From Flavobacteriaceae bacterium (GTDB lineage: Bacteria; Bacteroidota; Bacteroidia; Flavobacteriales; Flavobacteriaceae), in assembly GCA_016764435.1 (NCBI GenBank), contig JAESRX010000019.1:1-47478 (forward strand): a stretch of 47,478 nucleotides of DNA, in the 5' to 3' direction. Made by a program: the position numbers and the translations under genes. Each line of letters starts with the position of its first letter. The first letter of the stretch is position 1. This document shows positions 26,136 through 35,183 of the stretch, one piece after another. The notes under the pieces are model-generated. The model saw nothing but the letters and a program-made list of their open reading frames with translations. It was not told the DNA's origin and ran no database searches.

Positions 26136-26573
26136 ATGGAAAGATATAGCAAAGCATATACAGAATTATCGGTAGAGGAGTTGTACGAAATATTACAGTT
26201 ACGTGCGCAGGTTTTTGTAGTAGAGCAAGAATGTGCCTACCAAGATTTGGATGGAAAAGACACTATAGCTACCCATATTTTTTTTAAAGAGGATGGAATT
26301 ATTTGCGCCTATGCACGGTTTTTTGGGCCGGGAGATTATTTTAAATATTCGAGTTTCGGTAGGTTAGTGGTACATCCTAATTATAGAGGTGAAAATTACG
26401 GAAATATGCTGATAGATGCTTGTATAAGTGGAATATATGAGGTATTTAAAACGGAGGATATCCAGATTTCTGCGCAAAATTATTTAAAGAAATTTTATGA
26501 AAGACACGGTTTTGAAAAACGTGGAACGATTTATTTGGAGGATGGAATAAAACATATTAGTATGAAGATATAA
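26136..26573 (+). CDS. elaA: GNAT family acetyltransferase, ElaA-like
   Basis: A 145-aa GNAT protein of the ElaA branch. The family opening is recognisable as YxxLxxxELYEILQLRAQVFVVEQECAYQDLDGKD, and the acetyl-CoA-binding segment appears as GRLVVHPNYRGENYG (motif A). The closing part, SAQNYLKKFYERHGFE, is the typical GNAT motif B. The acceptor is unknown in this family. It is the third gene of the rpiB unit, 5 bases after the CDF stop. Confidence 0.92.
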   Translation: MERYSKAYTELSVEELYEILQLRAQVFVVEQECAYQDLDGKDTIATHIFFKEDGIICAYARFFGPGDYFKYSSFGRLVVHPNYRGENYGNMLIDACISGIYEVFKTEDIQISAQNYLKKFYERHGFEKRGTIYLEDGIKHISMKI

Positions 26574-26659
26574 ACTAATTTTAATTTTGCTATAATTTGT
26601 AGCAATGGTTTTCTAAAGTCTTTTGTATTTTAGCGTTTTAAAAAAAGATATTAAACATT

Positions 26660-27670
26660 ATGGCCGAAGATAAAGATAAGTTAGCAAAACTGAAAGCATT
26701 ACAATTGACCTTAGATAAGTTGGATAAAACTTATGGAAAAGGAGCAGTGATGAAAATGGGAGATGTGGCGGCGCAAGATATTGAAGTTATTTCTTCAGGT
26801 TCTTTAGGCTTAGATTTAGCCTTAGGGGTAGGAGGGTATCCTAGAGGAAGAATTATTGAAATTTTTGGTCCTGAATCTTCTGGTAAAACTACCTTAGCTA
26901 TTCACGCGATGGCAGAAGCTCAAAAAGTAGGAGGTATCGCGGCATTTATTGATGCTGAACATGCTTTTGATCGTTTTTATGCGGCAAACTTGGGAGTGGA
27001 TATTGATAACTTAATTATTTCTCAGCCTGATTATGGTGAGCAAGCTCTTGAGATTGCGGATCATTTAATTAGTTCTGGAGCGATAGATATTATAGTTATT
27101 GACTCCGTGGCAGCCTTGGTTCCTAAAAGTGAAATTGAAGGGGAAATGGGGGATTCTAAAATGGGATTGCATGCTCGTTTAATGTCGCAAGCAATGCGTA
27201 AACTGACTGGGACTATTCACAAAACGAATTGTACTGTGATTTTTATTAATCAGTTACGTGAGAAAATAGGGGTGATGTTTGGAAATCCTGAAACTACTAC
27301 TGGTGGTAATGCCTTGAAATTTTATGCCTCTGTGCGTTTGGATATTCGTAGAAGAACTCAAATTAAAGATGGTGATAGAGTGGTTGGAAATAGTACCAAA
27401 GTAAAAGTGGTAAAAAATAAAGTTGCGCCACCATTTCAAATTGCTGAATTTGATATTATGTATGGTCAAGGAATTTCTAAAGTGGGAGAAATCTTGGATT
27501 TAGGGGTCGAGTATGGAATTGTAAAGAAAAGTGGTTCTTGGTTTAGCTATGGAGATACCAAACTTGGACAAGGACGTGATGCTGTAAAAAGCTTGATTAA
27601 AGACAATCCTGAATTAGCAGAAGAATTAGAAGGTAAAATTATAGATAAGATAAATGCAGCGGAAGAATAG
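26660..27670 (+). CDS. recA: Recombinase RecA
   Basis: A 336-aa RecA. The Walker A motif is GPESSGKTT (residues 70-78) and the Walker B region is [12 protein letters not shown]. The L1/L2 DNA-binding loops follow, with [20 protein letters not shown] as the L2 region. It forms filaments on single-stranded DNA for strand exchange, repair and fork rescue. A -7-like TATTTTAG lies upstream. I see no LexA-type SOS box that I would trust. Its terminator lies inside the 3' end of the convergent gene. Confidence 0.98.
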   Translation: MAEDKDKLAKLKALQLTLDKLDKTYGKGAVMKMGDVAAQDIEVISSGSLGLDLALGVGGYPRGRIIEIFGPESSGKTTLAIHAMAEAQKVGGIAAFIDAEHAFDRFYAANLGVDIDNLIISQPDYGEQALEIADHLISSGAIDIIVIDSVAALVPKSEIEGEMGDSKMGLHARLMSQAMRKLTGTIHKTNCTVIFINQLREKIGVMFGNPETTTGGNALKFYASVRLDIRRRTQIKDGDRVVGNSTKVKVVKNKVAPPFQIAEFDIMYGQGISKVGEILDLGVEYGIVKKSGSWFSYGDTKLGQGRDAVKSLIKDNPELAEELEGKIIDKINAAEE

Positions 27671-27681
27671 GCTGAAATTTA

Positions 27682-28389
27682 TTACGAGTTGAAAGAAGGA
27701 TTGAAACAGTTGAATACTGTTTTAATCCTTCTTTTTTTTAACTGTGCTCTAATGACTCCAAAAGTGGCCGTTTGACCTGTGTTAATATTCCAACCTTGTT
27801 TGAAAATTAAATTACCTTTACTGTCGTAGACTACAAACTGTGCTGTATTTGGCCCTGAATAGCCTTGGTTTTTTGCTAGGAATGTGATTTTATTATAGCC
27901 CATCTTTAAGGCTACGTCTATCACAAAGTAATTATTCTTGAGTATAATGTTTTCTCTAAAAATTTGGTCGTTTACATAGACGCTTATAATATCTCCATCT
28001 ACCAGACTATGATCTCTACATTCTATCACTATTTCTTTTCCTTTGGTAGTGATGGTTCCTAATTCACTGGTGGAATGTTTTTTTCCGAAAGTTAAATCCT
28101 GCCCAGCAAATATTTTTTTAACGTACACGCCTTTTTCTAGCGCAGGGATCATGACCGCACTTTGGGTTGTTTTTTTTGATTTGAGTACGCGTATGGCAGT
28201 GTTATTCAGTGTGACTATATTTTTTTTATTTTTACTTTCTAAGGTGTAATTACCGCGCGGTTTCGTTTTAAATTTAGTAACCTTCGCTTTTAGGTTTAGG
28301 GATTTATAGGCTTTTTTGTTATCGTCGAATTGGGCCATGGCATGCATGGAATATATAAACGTAAAAAGGAATATAAGTGTATATTTCAT
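27682..28389 (-). CDS. Exported hypothetical protein beside recA
   Basis: A 235-aa protein with a signal peptide (MKYTLIFLFTFIYSMHAMAQ). The rest is beta-rich, with a core around KEIVIECRDHSLVDGDIISVYVNDQ and NKITFLAKNQGYSGPNTAQFVVYD. I recall similar secreted proteins in other Flavobacteriaceae, but no function is known. The last 20 residues (KKRRIKTVFNCFNPSFNS) are encoded by the recA terminator hairpin, read in reverse. They look unlike the rest of the protein, so the original stop codon may have been lost. Confidence 0.8.
   Translation of the reverse strand: MKYTLIFLFTFIYSMHAMAQFDDNKKAYKSLNLKAKVTKFKTKPRGNYTLESKNKKNIVTLNNTAIRVLKSKKTTQSAVMIPALEKGVYVKKIFAGQDLTFGKKHSTSELGTITTKGKEIVIECRDHSLVDGDIISVYVNDQIFRENIILKNNYFVIDVALKMGYNKITFLAKNQGYSGPNTAQFVVYDSKGNLIFKQGWNINTGQTATFGVIRAQLKKRRIKTVFNCFNPSFNS
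27692..27739 (+). terminator. recA terminator, overlapping a convergent coding region
   Basis: AAAGAAGGATTGAAACAGT pairs with ACTGTTTTAATCCTTCTTT (one bulge), and the T run continues. It begins 22 bases after the recA stop and lies inside the 3' coding end of the minus-strand gene. Confidence 0.85.
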
Positions 28390-28539
28390 AAGGCTACAAT
28401 AGTATTAAAATTTTGTGGCGTTTGCTCTTAATAGGTCGTTAAAAGTGCAATTATTATACCTTTATAGCTATAAAATGATATTTTTTCATGAAATTGTATG
28501 ATTATAGGTAATTGAACCTGTTATTAATACGGCCTTATT

Positions 28540-31500
28540 TTGAAAAATGTACAGATTATACTTGATAAAATTAAGAGTTTTCAACAGAAATTCTATGTCA
28601 ATGAATTAATTAAGGGAGTTATATTATTCTTGGCTATAGGTTTACTCTTTTTTTTAGGGACCTTATTTATTGAATCTTGGTTATGGTTGAGTAGCGATAA
28701 TCGTTGGATTTTATTTGCTCTTTTTCTGGGGATAGAATTGTTTTTATTAGCCACTTTTATTGGCTGGCCTCTATTTAAACTTATTGGCATTTCCAAAGGG
28801 ATATCCATGGAAGACGGGGCTATTTTTATAGGTGAATACTTTCCTTTAGTTGATGATAAACTATTGAATATAATACAGTTAAATGCTGTTTCTGATCAAT
28901 CTGATATGTTGTTAGCGAGTATTGAGCAGCGGGCAAGCGAGTTAGCGCCTGTTCCTTTTTTAAAGGCGGTACGGTTTGCCTCGAATGTTAAATATCTTAA
29001 ATTTTTATTCCCTTTGTTTTTTGTCCTTGGACTTATTTTTTTAACAAATAGTATTTCGTTGTTTTCTAATTCTTTAAAACGAGTGGTGAACCCTTCGATG
29101 GTCTATGTAAAACCGGCGCCATTTTATTTTTCTATTAAGAACAGCTCTCTGACGTTTTTTGAACAGGCTACTTTTATATTACAAGTTGAAACGATAGGAG
29201 TGGTGGTTCCCGAAGATGTGGAAATAGTAATTGACGGAAATTCCTTTGTGATGAAACAAGTGGCTTTAAATTTATTTGAGTATTCATTTTTGAATCCTCG
29301 GAATTCTATACATTTTCAGTTATCCGCCAATTTGGTGGTTTCTAAAGAATTTGAGTTGCTTTGTAAAAAAGTACCGGTTTTAGAAAATTTGGATGTTTTT
29401 TTGACTTATCCTAGCTATACACAATTAGGAGCTAAAAAAGTTTCTAATGTCGGTCAACTGATTGTTCCACGTGGCACAACTATTAAATGGCAGGTTGCTG
29501 GAAAAAATGTAGACACTGTTTTTTTTACGATAGATGGTATAGATTTAAAAAAATCTTTTATAGAATTAATTGATGACACGTTTGTTTTTCAAAAAACCGT
29601 AGCCTCGTCATTCCAGTATGCTATTTTTAGTAAAAATAAAAATATAGAGCAATTTGAGCCATTAAATTTTGAAGTACTTAGTCTTGAAGACGAATTTCCG
29701 AGGATTGCAGTTCATGAGTATGTTGAAGCAAGTATTGAAGGTGAAAATCGATTCTTAATAGATGTAAGCGATGACTACCTGGTGTCTGAGGTGTTCCTAT
29801 GTTTTTCTGTAGAAAACGAAGTAAACACCCTTGTGAGGAAGTCGATTTTCAGCCCTAAAAGCCAATTTTTCAACTTTAGTTATAACGTTTCTGATCAGAT
29901 AGATTTTATTGATGGTAAAAGATATGAGTGCTATTTTGAGGTGTTCGATAATGATGCTGTTTTGGGTGCTAAATCTTCCAAGTCTGAACTTTTTAAATTT
30001 TATAAAAAAACGGAAGAGGAGTTACGTGAGGAACATTTAAAAAATGAAAAACGTGTTATTACCACATTGGAAAATGAACGTTTTAAACAACTCAAAATTA
30101 AGGACAATATAGCGTTGTTTAAAAATCAATTAAACAGTAAAAAAGAATTTAATTTTAAAGACAAGTCCAAGTTCAATGCATTTATTGCCCAGCAAAAAAA
30201 GCATGCTTCTATTTTAAAGCGTACTCAGGAATCCTTATTGAAATCTGTTTCGGATAGTAAGGTTCCGAAATCCATGGAAGATAAAAAGAGAGATTTGGAA
30301 AATAGAATTAGAGAGTCTTTGGAAATGGAGAAGAAAAATAAACTATTAGCGGAGTTGCAGGAATTGGCAAATAAGTTAAACAAAGAAGACTTAGTTAAAA
30401 AGTTACAAAAAATGAGCACTCAGAATAAGCAACAGGAGCGTTCTTTGGAAAAACTTGTAGAGATGATGAAGCGTTTTTATGTGGAGGAAAAAGCGATGCA
30501 ATTGATTGAAGACTTAAAAAATCTCTCTAAAAAACAGGAAGCACTTTCTTATGAAGAGGACACGTTGTCTAAACAACAGGAATTAAATAAACAATTTGAA
30601 GCGTTTAAAAAAGAATTGGAGGATTTACGTGATGATAATATCGACTTAAAAAAACCGATGGAATTGATGGAGTCTGAAAAAGAGGAATTAGCCATTCAGA
30701 AAGAAATGGAAAAAGCCATTGATAATATATCAGAAAATAAATCCCCCAAAAAAAACCAAAAAAACGCAGCTACTGAAATGAAAGAGATGGCGGTTAAAAT
30801 GGAGGCAAAGATGAAGGAGGGTGAGTTAGAAATGGTAGCGGAGGATATGAAGGCTTTAAGAGCTATTGTAGAAAATCTTATTAATTTTTCTTTTCAACAG
30901 GAATCTTTATTTGTGGTGATGAAAGGTCTACAGCAGGACCATTCGTTATTTCCTGAGAATGTTAAAAAACAATATCAATTAAAACAATACTTTGAGCATA
31001 TAGATGATAGTTTATATGTGCTGTCTTTACGGATGGAAAAAATGTCTTCGAAGATAGATAAGGAATTAATAGATGCTCACTATTTTTTAGGGAACAGTCT
31101 TGAGTACTTTTCGGAGGTAAAATTTAGAGATGGTATCAAATCGCAGCAGTATGTGATGGTTGCTGTAAATAACTTAGCGGTGATGTTGAGTGATTTATTA
31201 GAGAATATGATGAATGCTATTTCTATGCCTGCTGCTGGTAAGGGTACTGGAAAAGGGGAGGGAATAGGATTGCCAGATATTATAAAAAAACAATCCGAAC
31301 TTCTAGGGAAGATGGAGAAAGGGTTGAAGCCAGGAAGGACAGGGAAGCCTAAACCTGGTGAACAAGGTGATGAGGGAGAGGATGCACTGTATAAATTATT
31401 TCAGGAGCAAACTAAGATTAAAGAACTGTTCGATGCGATGTCTAAAAATAAGGGAGGGTCCAAATTAGGGAAGGAAGTTTCTAAAAAGATGGAGGAATTA

Positions 31501-31779
31501 TTAGAGGCTATTATTGAACATGGTGTTACAGATACTAATTTAAAAAAGATGGTTTCTTTGCGTTATGAATTACTAAAATTAAAAAACGCATTGAAGGATC
31601 AAGGAGAGAAAGAAGCGCGTAAATCGGAAGAGAATGTTTTAAAGTTTCCTTCTCATAAAATAGATTCCGTTTTACTCAAGAAGTATTTTAAAACAAAAGA
31701 CGAATTATTGTTACGTCAAAGTTTACCTTTGCACCACGATTATAAAATTAAAGTGACTAAATATTTTAAAACAAATTAA
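28540..31779 (+). CDS. DUF4175-family membrane protein with long coiled coil
   Basis: A 1079-aa protein. Two N-terminal membrane segments (about 25-45 and 52-75) and another near 150-170 are followed by a beta-rich extracytoplasmic part (about 190-490). A very long charged, helical coiled-coil region (roughly 500-780, KDKSKF...KKRDLENRIRESLEMEKKNK) comes next, then a Gly/Lys-rich linker (GKGTGKGEG, KPGRTGKPKPGEQG) and a helical end. This layout fits DUF4175 proteins of Bacteroidota, whose function is unknown. The only available start is a TTG at 28540. An in-frame stop lies just upstream, and the next ATG codons are too far in. It overlaps ybeY by one base. Confidence 0.82.
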   Translation: MKNVQIILDKIKSFQQKFYVNELIKGVILFLAIGLLFFLGTLFIESWLWLSSDNRWILFALFLGIELFLLATFIGWPLFKLIGISKGISMEDGAIFIGEYFPLVDDKLLNIIQLNAVSDQSDMLLASIEQRASELAPVPFLKAVRFASNVKYLKFLFPLFFVLGLIFLTNSISLFSNSLKRVVNPSMVYVKPAPFYFSIKNSSLTFFEQATFILQVETIGVVVPEDVEIVIDGNSFVMKQVALNLFEYSFLNPRNSIHFQLSANLVVSKEFELLCKKVPVLENLDVFLTYPSYTQLGAKKVSNVGQLIVPRGTTIKWQVAGKNVDTVFFTIDGIDLKKSFIELIDDTFVFQKTVASSFQYAIFSKNKNIEQFEPLNFEVLSLEDEFPRIAVHEYVEASIEGENRFLIDVSDDYLVSEVFLCFSVENEVNTLVRKSIFSPKSQFFNFSYNVSDQIDFIDGKRYECYFEVFDNDAVLGAKSSKSELFKFYKKTEEELREEHLKNEKRVITTLENERFKQLKIKDNIALFKNQLNSKKEFNFKDKSKFNAFIAQQKKHASILKRTQESLLKSVSDSKVPKSMEDKKRDLENRIRESLEMEKKNKLLAELQELANKLNKEDLVKKLQKMSTQNKQQERSLEKLVEMMKRFYVEEKAMQLIEDLKNLSKKQEALSYEEDTLSKQQELNKQFEAFKKELEDLRDDNIDLKKPMELMESEKEELAIQKEMEKAIDNISENKSPKKNQKNAATEMKEMAVKMEAKMKEGELEMVAEDMKALRAIVENLINFSFQQESLFVVMKGLQQDHSLFPENVKKQYQLKQYFEHIDDSLYVLSLRMEKMSSKIDKELIDAHYFLGNSLEYFSEVKFRDGIKSQQYVMVAVNNLAVMLSDLLENMMNAISMPAAGKGTGKGEGIGLPDIIKKQSELLGKMEKGLKPGRTGKPKPGEQGDEGEDALYKLFQEQTKIKELFDAMSKNKGGSKLGKEVSKKMEELLEAIIEHGVTDTNLKKMVSLRYELLKLKNALKDQGEKEARKSEENVLKFPSHKIDSVLLKKYFKTKDELLLRQSLPLHHDYKIKVTKYFKTN

Positions 31780-32192
31780 TGATAGAATTTCATTTTGAAA
31801 AGGAAGTGGAGATTTCGGATACGGAAGGTATTGGGAAATGGATTACAGATTTAATCGCAAATGAGGCGTATCGATTGGATACCATAAATTATATTTTTTG
31901 CTCGGATGCTGATTTATTGAAATACAATGTTGAGTTTTTACAGCATGATACCTTGACTGATATTATCAGTTTTGATTATACGATGGGGAAATTGATTGCT
32001 GGAGATATCTTTATTTCTGTAGACAGAGTTTCTGAAAATGCCGAAGAATTTAATGTTTCTTTTTTAGAAGAATTGCACAGAGTTATGGCGCATGGGGTGT
32101 TGCATTATTGTGGGTATAAAGACAAGACTCCTGAAGATAAAAAGGAGATGAGAATGAAAGAAGATTATTACTTATCTTTGCGCAAAATTTAA
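31779..32192 (+). CDS. ybeY: Endoribonuclease YbeY (rRNA maturation)
   Basis: A 137-aa YbeY protein needed for 16S rRNA 3'-end maturation and 70S quality control. The metal motif reads HGVLHYCGYKDKT, with Asp in place of the third His of the classical H-x3-H-x5-H site, a form I recall as usual in Bacteroidota. The DVLSF-type core strand is represented by TDIISFDY. The ATG overlaps the DUF4175 stop (TAATG), so translation is coupled. The first parS site begins at its stop codon. Confidence 0.95.
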   Translation: MIEFHFEKEVEISDTEGIGKWITDLIANEAYRLDTINYIFCSDADLLKYNVEFLQHDTLTDIISFDYTMGKLIAGDIFISVDRVSENAEEFNVSFLEELHRVMAHGVLHYCGYKDKTPEDKKEMRMKEDYYLSLRKI

Positions 32193-32193
32193 T

Positions 32194-32209
32194 TGTTCCA
32201 CGTGGAACA
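32194..32209. other. parS site 1 (ParB binding site)
   Basis: TGTTCCACGTGGAACA is a perfect 16-bp palindrome, extending to 20 bp with its flanks (ATTG...CAAT). It fits the ParB site TGTTNCACGTGNAACA. It lies directly after ybeY and 44 bases upstream of mnmG. Confidence 0.85.
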
Positions 32210-32228
32210 ATGATTAATTTAAATTTAA

Positions 32229-32244
32229 TGTTCCACGTGGAACA
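32229..32244. other. parS site 2 (ParB binding site)
   Basis: A second copy of TGTTCCACGTGGAACA, a perfect palindrome, whose start is 35 bases from the start of the first copy and which ends 9 bases before the mnmG ATG. Confidence 0.85.
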
Positions 32245-32253
32245 TCTTATATT

Positions 32254-34131
32254 ATGAGTTTATTCAATACAACATTCGACGTGATAGTCGTAGGAGGTGG
32301 ACATGCAGGGAGTGAAGCTGCGGCAGCAAGTGCAAATCTAGGAAGCCACACTTTACTAATTACAATGTCTCTTCAGAACATTGCTCAGATGAGCTGTAAT
32401 CCTGCTATGGGCGGTATTGCGAAGGGACAAATAGTACGTGAGATTGACGCCTTAGGAGGGTATAGTGGTATCATTACGGACCTTACGGCCGTTCAGTTTA
32501 AGATGCTTAATAAATCTAAAGGACCTGCTATGTGGAGTCCTCGTGCACAGTCTGACAGGATGCGTTTTGCGGAGGAATGGAGGTTTCGATTAGAGAATAC
32601 TCCTAACTTAGACTTGTTTCAAGACTCGGTAGTAGGCTTCTTAATAGAAGGAAATAAAGTAGTCGGAGTAAAGACCGCGCTAGGATTAAGGATTAAATCT
32701 AAGGCTGTCATCATTACGGCAGGAACCTTTTTGAATGGTTTAATTCATATTGGAGATAAGAGTTTTGGTGGTGGAAGAGCGGGCGAAAGTGCCTCTCATG
32801 GAATTACCGAGGAGTTGAATGCTTTAGGATTTGAGTCAGGAAGAATGAAAACAGGGACGCCGCCTAGGGTGGATGCAAGGTCTTTAGATTTCTCTAAAAT
32901 GATTGTGCAACCAGGTGATTTGAACCCTGAGAAGTTCTCTTATTCTACCTTGACCTCTTCTTTAAAAGAACAATTACCCTGTCATATGACCCATACTAGT
33001 TTGGAAGTTCATGACATGTTACGAGAAGGATTCGATAGATCTCCGATGTTTAATGGTCGTATACAAAGTACAGGACCGCGATATTGTCCTTCGATTGAAG
33101 ACAAAATTGACCGCTTTTCTACCAAGGAAAGACATCAATTATTTGTAGAACCGGAAGGTTGGAAAACGAATGAAATCTATGTAAATGGGTTTTCTACATC
33201 ACTCCCAGAGGACATTCAAGACCGTGCTTTAAGGTTGGTTTCAGGTTTTGAAAACGTGAAATTCTTCCGTTTTGGGTATGCTATTGAGTATGATTATTTC
33301 CCTCCAACACAATTAAAACACACGTTAGAAACTAAAATTTTAGATAATTTATACTTCGCTGGACAGATAAATGGAACTACCGGGTATGAAGAAGCGGCAG
33401 CCCAAGGGTTGATGGCAGGTATTAATGCAGCCTTGAAAATTCAAGAAAAAGCCCCTTTTATTCTAAAAAGAAACGAGGCATATATAGGTGTTTTGATAGA
33501 TGATTTGATTACAAAAGGGACAGATGAACCTTATAGAATGTTTACTTCAAGAGCTGAATACCGTACATTATTACGTCAGGATAATGCTGATTTACGATTA
33601 AGTCCACTTGCTTTTGACCTTGGTTTGGTGTCAAAAGAACGTATGGATCGGGTAGAAGAGAAGCAAAGTAAGACAGATTTATTTGTTCATTTTCTTCAAA
33701 CTACGAGTATAAAACCTTCAGAAGTCAATCCCATTTTGGAAGAAAAAGGAACTGCTGTCGTAAATCAAGCTATGAAAATGTTTAAAATAGCAGCGCGTCC
33801 GCAGTTAAATTTTGACGATGTTGCTAAATTTCCAGGCGTTTCTGAGTTTATTCTGGCGAATTCTATCGACAGAGAAATCATAGAACAGACAGAAATTCAT
33901 GTAAAATATGCTGGATATATTCAGAAAGAAAAGAATAATGCGGATAAATTAAACCGTTTGGAGAACGTTTCTATCCCTCAAAATTTTGATTATTCTAAGA
34001 TAAAATCACTTTCTATAGAGGCGAGACAAAAATTAGCGAAGATTCAACCGATCACGATTTCACAAGCGAGTCGTATTTCTGGTGTTTCTCCAAGTGATAT
34101 TTCTGTTTTATTGGTCTATATGGGACGTTAA
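32254..34131 (+). CDS. mnmG: tRNA uridine-5-carboxymethylaminomethyl modification enzyme MnmG (GidA)
   Basis: A 625-aa FAD-dependent enzyme that, with MnmE, modifies the wobble uridine of several tRNAs. The dinucleotide-binding motif is VVGGGHAGSEAA (glycines 14-19). The second MnmG signature is CNPAMGGIAKGQIVREIDALGG, and GTPPR and PRYCPSIEDKI match the conserved middle. The C-terminus is the helical MnmE-binding region. In many bacteria gidA lies near oriC, which fits the origin assigned at about 24 kb. parS sites flank it on both sides, and a methyltransferase gene follows. Confidence 0.98.
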   Translation: MSLFNTTFDVIVVGGGHAGSEAAAASANLGSHTLLITMSLQNIAQMSCNPAMGGIAKGQIVREIDALGGYSGIITDLTAVQFKMLNKSKGPAMWSPRAQSDRMRFAEEWRFRLENTPNLDLFQDSVVGFLIEGNKVVGVKTALGLRIKSKAVIITAGTFLNGLIHIGDKSFGGGRAGESASHGITEELNALGFESGRMKTGTPPRVDARSLDFSKMIVQPGDLNPEKFSYSTLTSSLKEQLPCHMTHTSLEVHDMLREGFDRSPMFNGRIQSTGPRYCPSIEDKIDRFSTKERHQLFVEPEGWKTNEIYVNGFSTSLPEDIQDRALRLVSGFENVKFFRFGYAIEYDYFPPTQLKHTLETKILDNLYFAGQINGTTGYEEAAAQGLMAGINAALKIQEKAPFILKRNEAYIGVLIDDLITKGTDEPYRMFTSRAEYRTLLRQDNADLRLSPLAFDLGLVSKERMDRVEEKQSKTDLFVHFLQTTSIKPSEVNPILEEKGTAVVNQAMKMFKIAARPQLNFDDVAKFPGVSEFILANSIDREIIEQTEIHVKYAGYIQKEKNNADKLNRLENVSIPQNFDYSKIKSLSIEARQKLAKIQPITISQASRISGVSPSDISVLLVYMGR

Positions 34132-34132
34132 T

Positions 34133-34148
34133 TGTTCCACGTGGAACC
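34133..34148. other. parS site 3 (ParB binding site)
   Basis: TGTTCCACGTGGAACC, which differs from site 1 only in its last base, begins two bases after the mnmG stop codon. Confidence 0.8.
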
Positions 34149-34198
34149 CTTTTTAAGTAGTGTTATTTGTATAATTAGTAAAATAGTAATCCGTTTTT

Positions 34199-35059
34199 AT
34201 GTCCGTTTATCTAAAATGTAAAGATTTTACCGTGTCAAATGAAGTGTTTGAATTGAAAAAACACAAGGAATTTGATATGTTATTTACCTCTCCGCAACCT
34301 TTAACAGAGGATTTGGGAGCCTATTATAAGAGTGAAAAGTATATTTCTCATACGGATGCAAGTGATCATTTTATAGATAAAGTGTATCAAATGGTCAAAA
34401 AAATAGCGATTAAGAGTAAGGTTAAATCCATAAAAACATATAAAAAAGAGTCTAAAAACCTGCTTGATGTAGGTTGTGGAACTGGAGAATTCTTGTTAGC
34501 ATGTAAAAATGATGGATGGAATGTAGTAGGAGTAGAGCCTAATCCCGCCGCCAAAACATTAACTATTTCTAAAATTAAGAACAAAAATATTGTTTTTGAC
34601 TCCTTAGAAGCTGTAAAAAAGGCCTCGGTAAATAAAAAATTCGACGTTATTACCATGTGGCATGTTCTTGAACATGTTCCTAATTTAGTAGAAACAATAA
34701 AAACCCTTTCAGGTTTATTGTCAGAAAATGGTATTTTACTGATTGCAGTTCCAAATTTTAAGAGTTTTGACGCCGTTTATTATAAGGAATATTGGGCAGC
34801 ATTTGATGTTCCCAGACATTTATGGCATTTTTCAAGAACAGCTATTGAAAGCCTTTTTATGAAAGAAGGTATGTTTTTGTCTAAATATAGGCCGATGTGG
34901 TTCGACTCTTTTTATGTTTCTATGCTTAGTGAAACACATAAAAGAGGAAAATCTAATTTGTTAATGGCTTTTATTATTGGATTTTATTCTAATTTAAAAG
35001 GAGTATTCACCAAAGAAGTATCGTCTATTATTTACTTTTTGGAAAAGAAAGAGGTGTAA
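34199..35059 (+). CDS. Class I SAM-dependent methyltransferase
   Basis: A 286-aa Rossmann-fold methyltransferase. Motif I reads LLDVGCGTGEF (D90 to G96). The post-I acidic residue is in VVGVEPNP, and motif II/III gives VITMWHVLEHVPN. The first 60 residues (MLFTSPQPLTEDLGAYYKSEKYISHT) match the extended N-terminus of the 'Methyltransf_23' type often found near polysaccharide genes. No such genes are adjacent here. The substrate is unknown. It lies 67 bases after mnmG on the same strand and ends in a clear terminator, so it may be cotranscribed with mnmG. Confidence 0.88.
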   Translation: MSVYLKCKDFTVSNEVFELKKHKEFDMLFTSPQPLTEDLGAYYKSEKYISHTDASDHFIDKVYQMVKKIAIKSKVKSIKTYKKESKNLLDVGCGTGEFLLACKNDGWNVVGVEPNPAAKTLTISKIKNKNIVFDSLEAVKKASVNKKFDVITMWHVLEHVPNLVETIKTLSGLLSENGILLIAVPNFKSFDAVYYKEYWAAFDVPRHLWHFSRTAIESLFMKEGMFLSKYRPMWFDSFYVSMLSETHKRGKSNLLMAFIIGFYSNLKGVFTKEVSSIIYFLEKKEV

Positions 35060-35077
35060 ACACCCATTATTATTTAT

Positions 35078-35106
35078 AAAAAAGAGGCCTTTGGGCCTCT
35101 TTTTTA
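35078..35106 (+). terminator. Terminator of the methyltransferase unit
   Basis: AAAAAAGAGGCC and GGCCTCTTTTTT form a perfect stem with a TTTG loop, followed by T's. Confidence 0.93.
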
Positions 35107-35167
35107 ATGTGTCATTTTTTTAATATATGGGTGTGGTCGTCTTTTTTAGGGGCTGATTTATGATAAG

Positions 35168-35183
35168 TGTTCCACGTGGAACT
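35168..35183. other. parS site 4 (ParB binding site)
   Basis: TGTTCCACGTGGAACT differs from site 1 in its last base. It stands in the spacer after the methyltransferase terminator, away from any promoter. Confidence 0.8.

Noticed and set aside
32194..32244. The two palindromes before mnmG as a promoter operator
   Set aside because: Two further copies lie after mnmG and after a terminator, away from any promoter, and all fit the ParB site. Centromere function is the simpler explanation.
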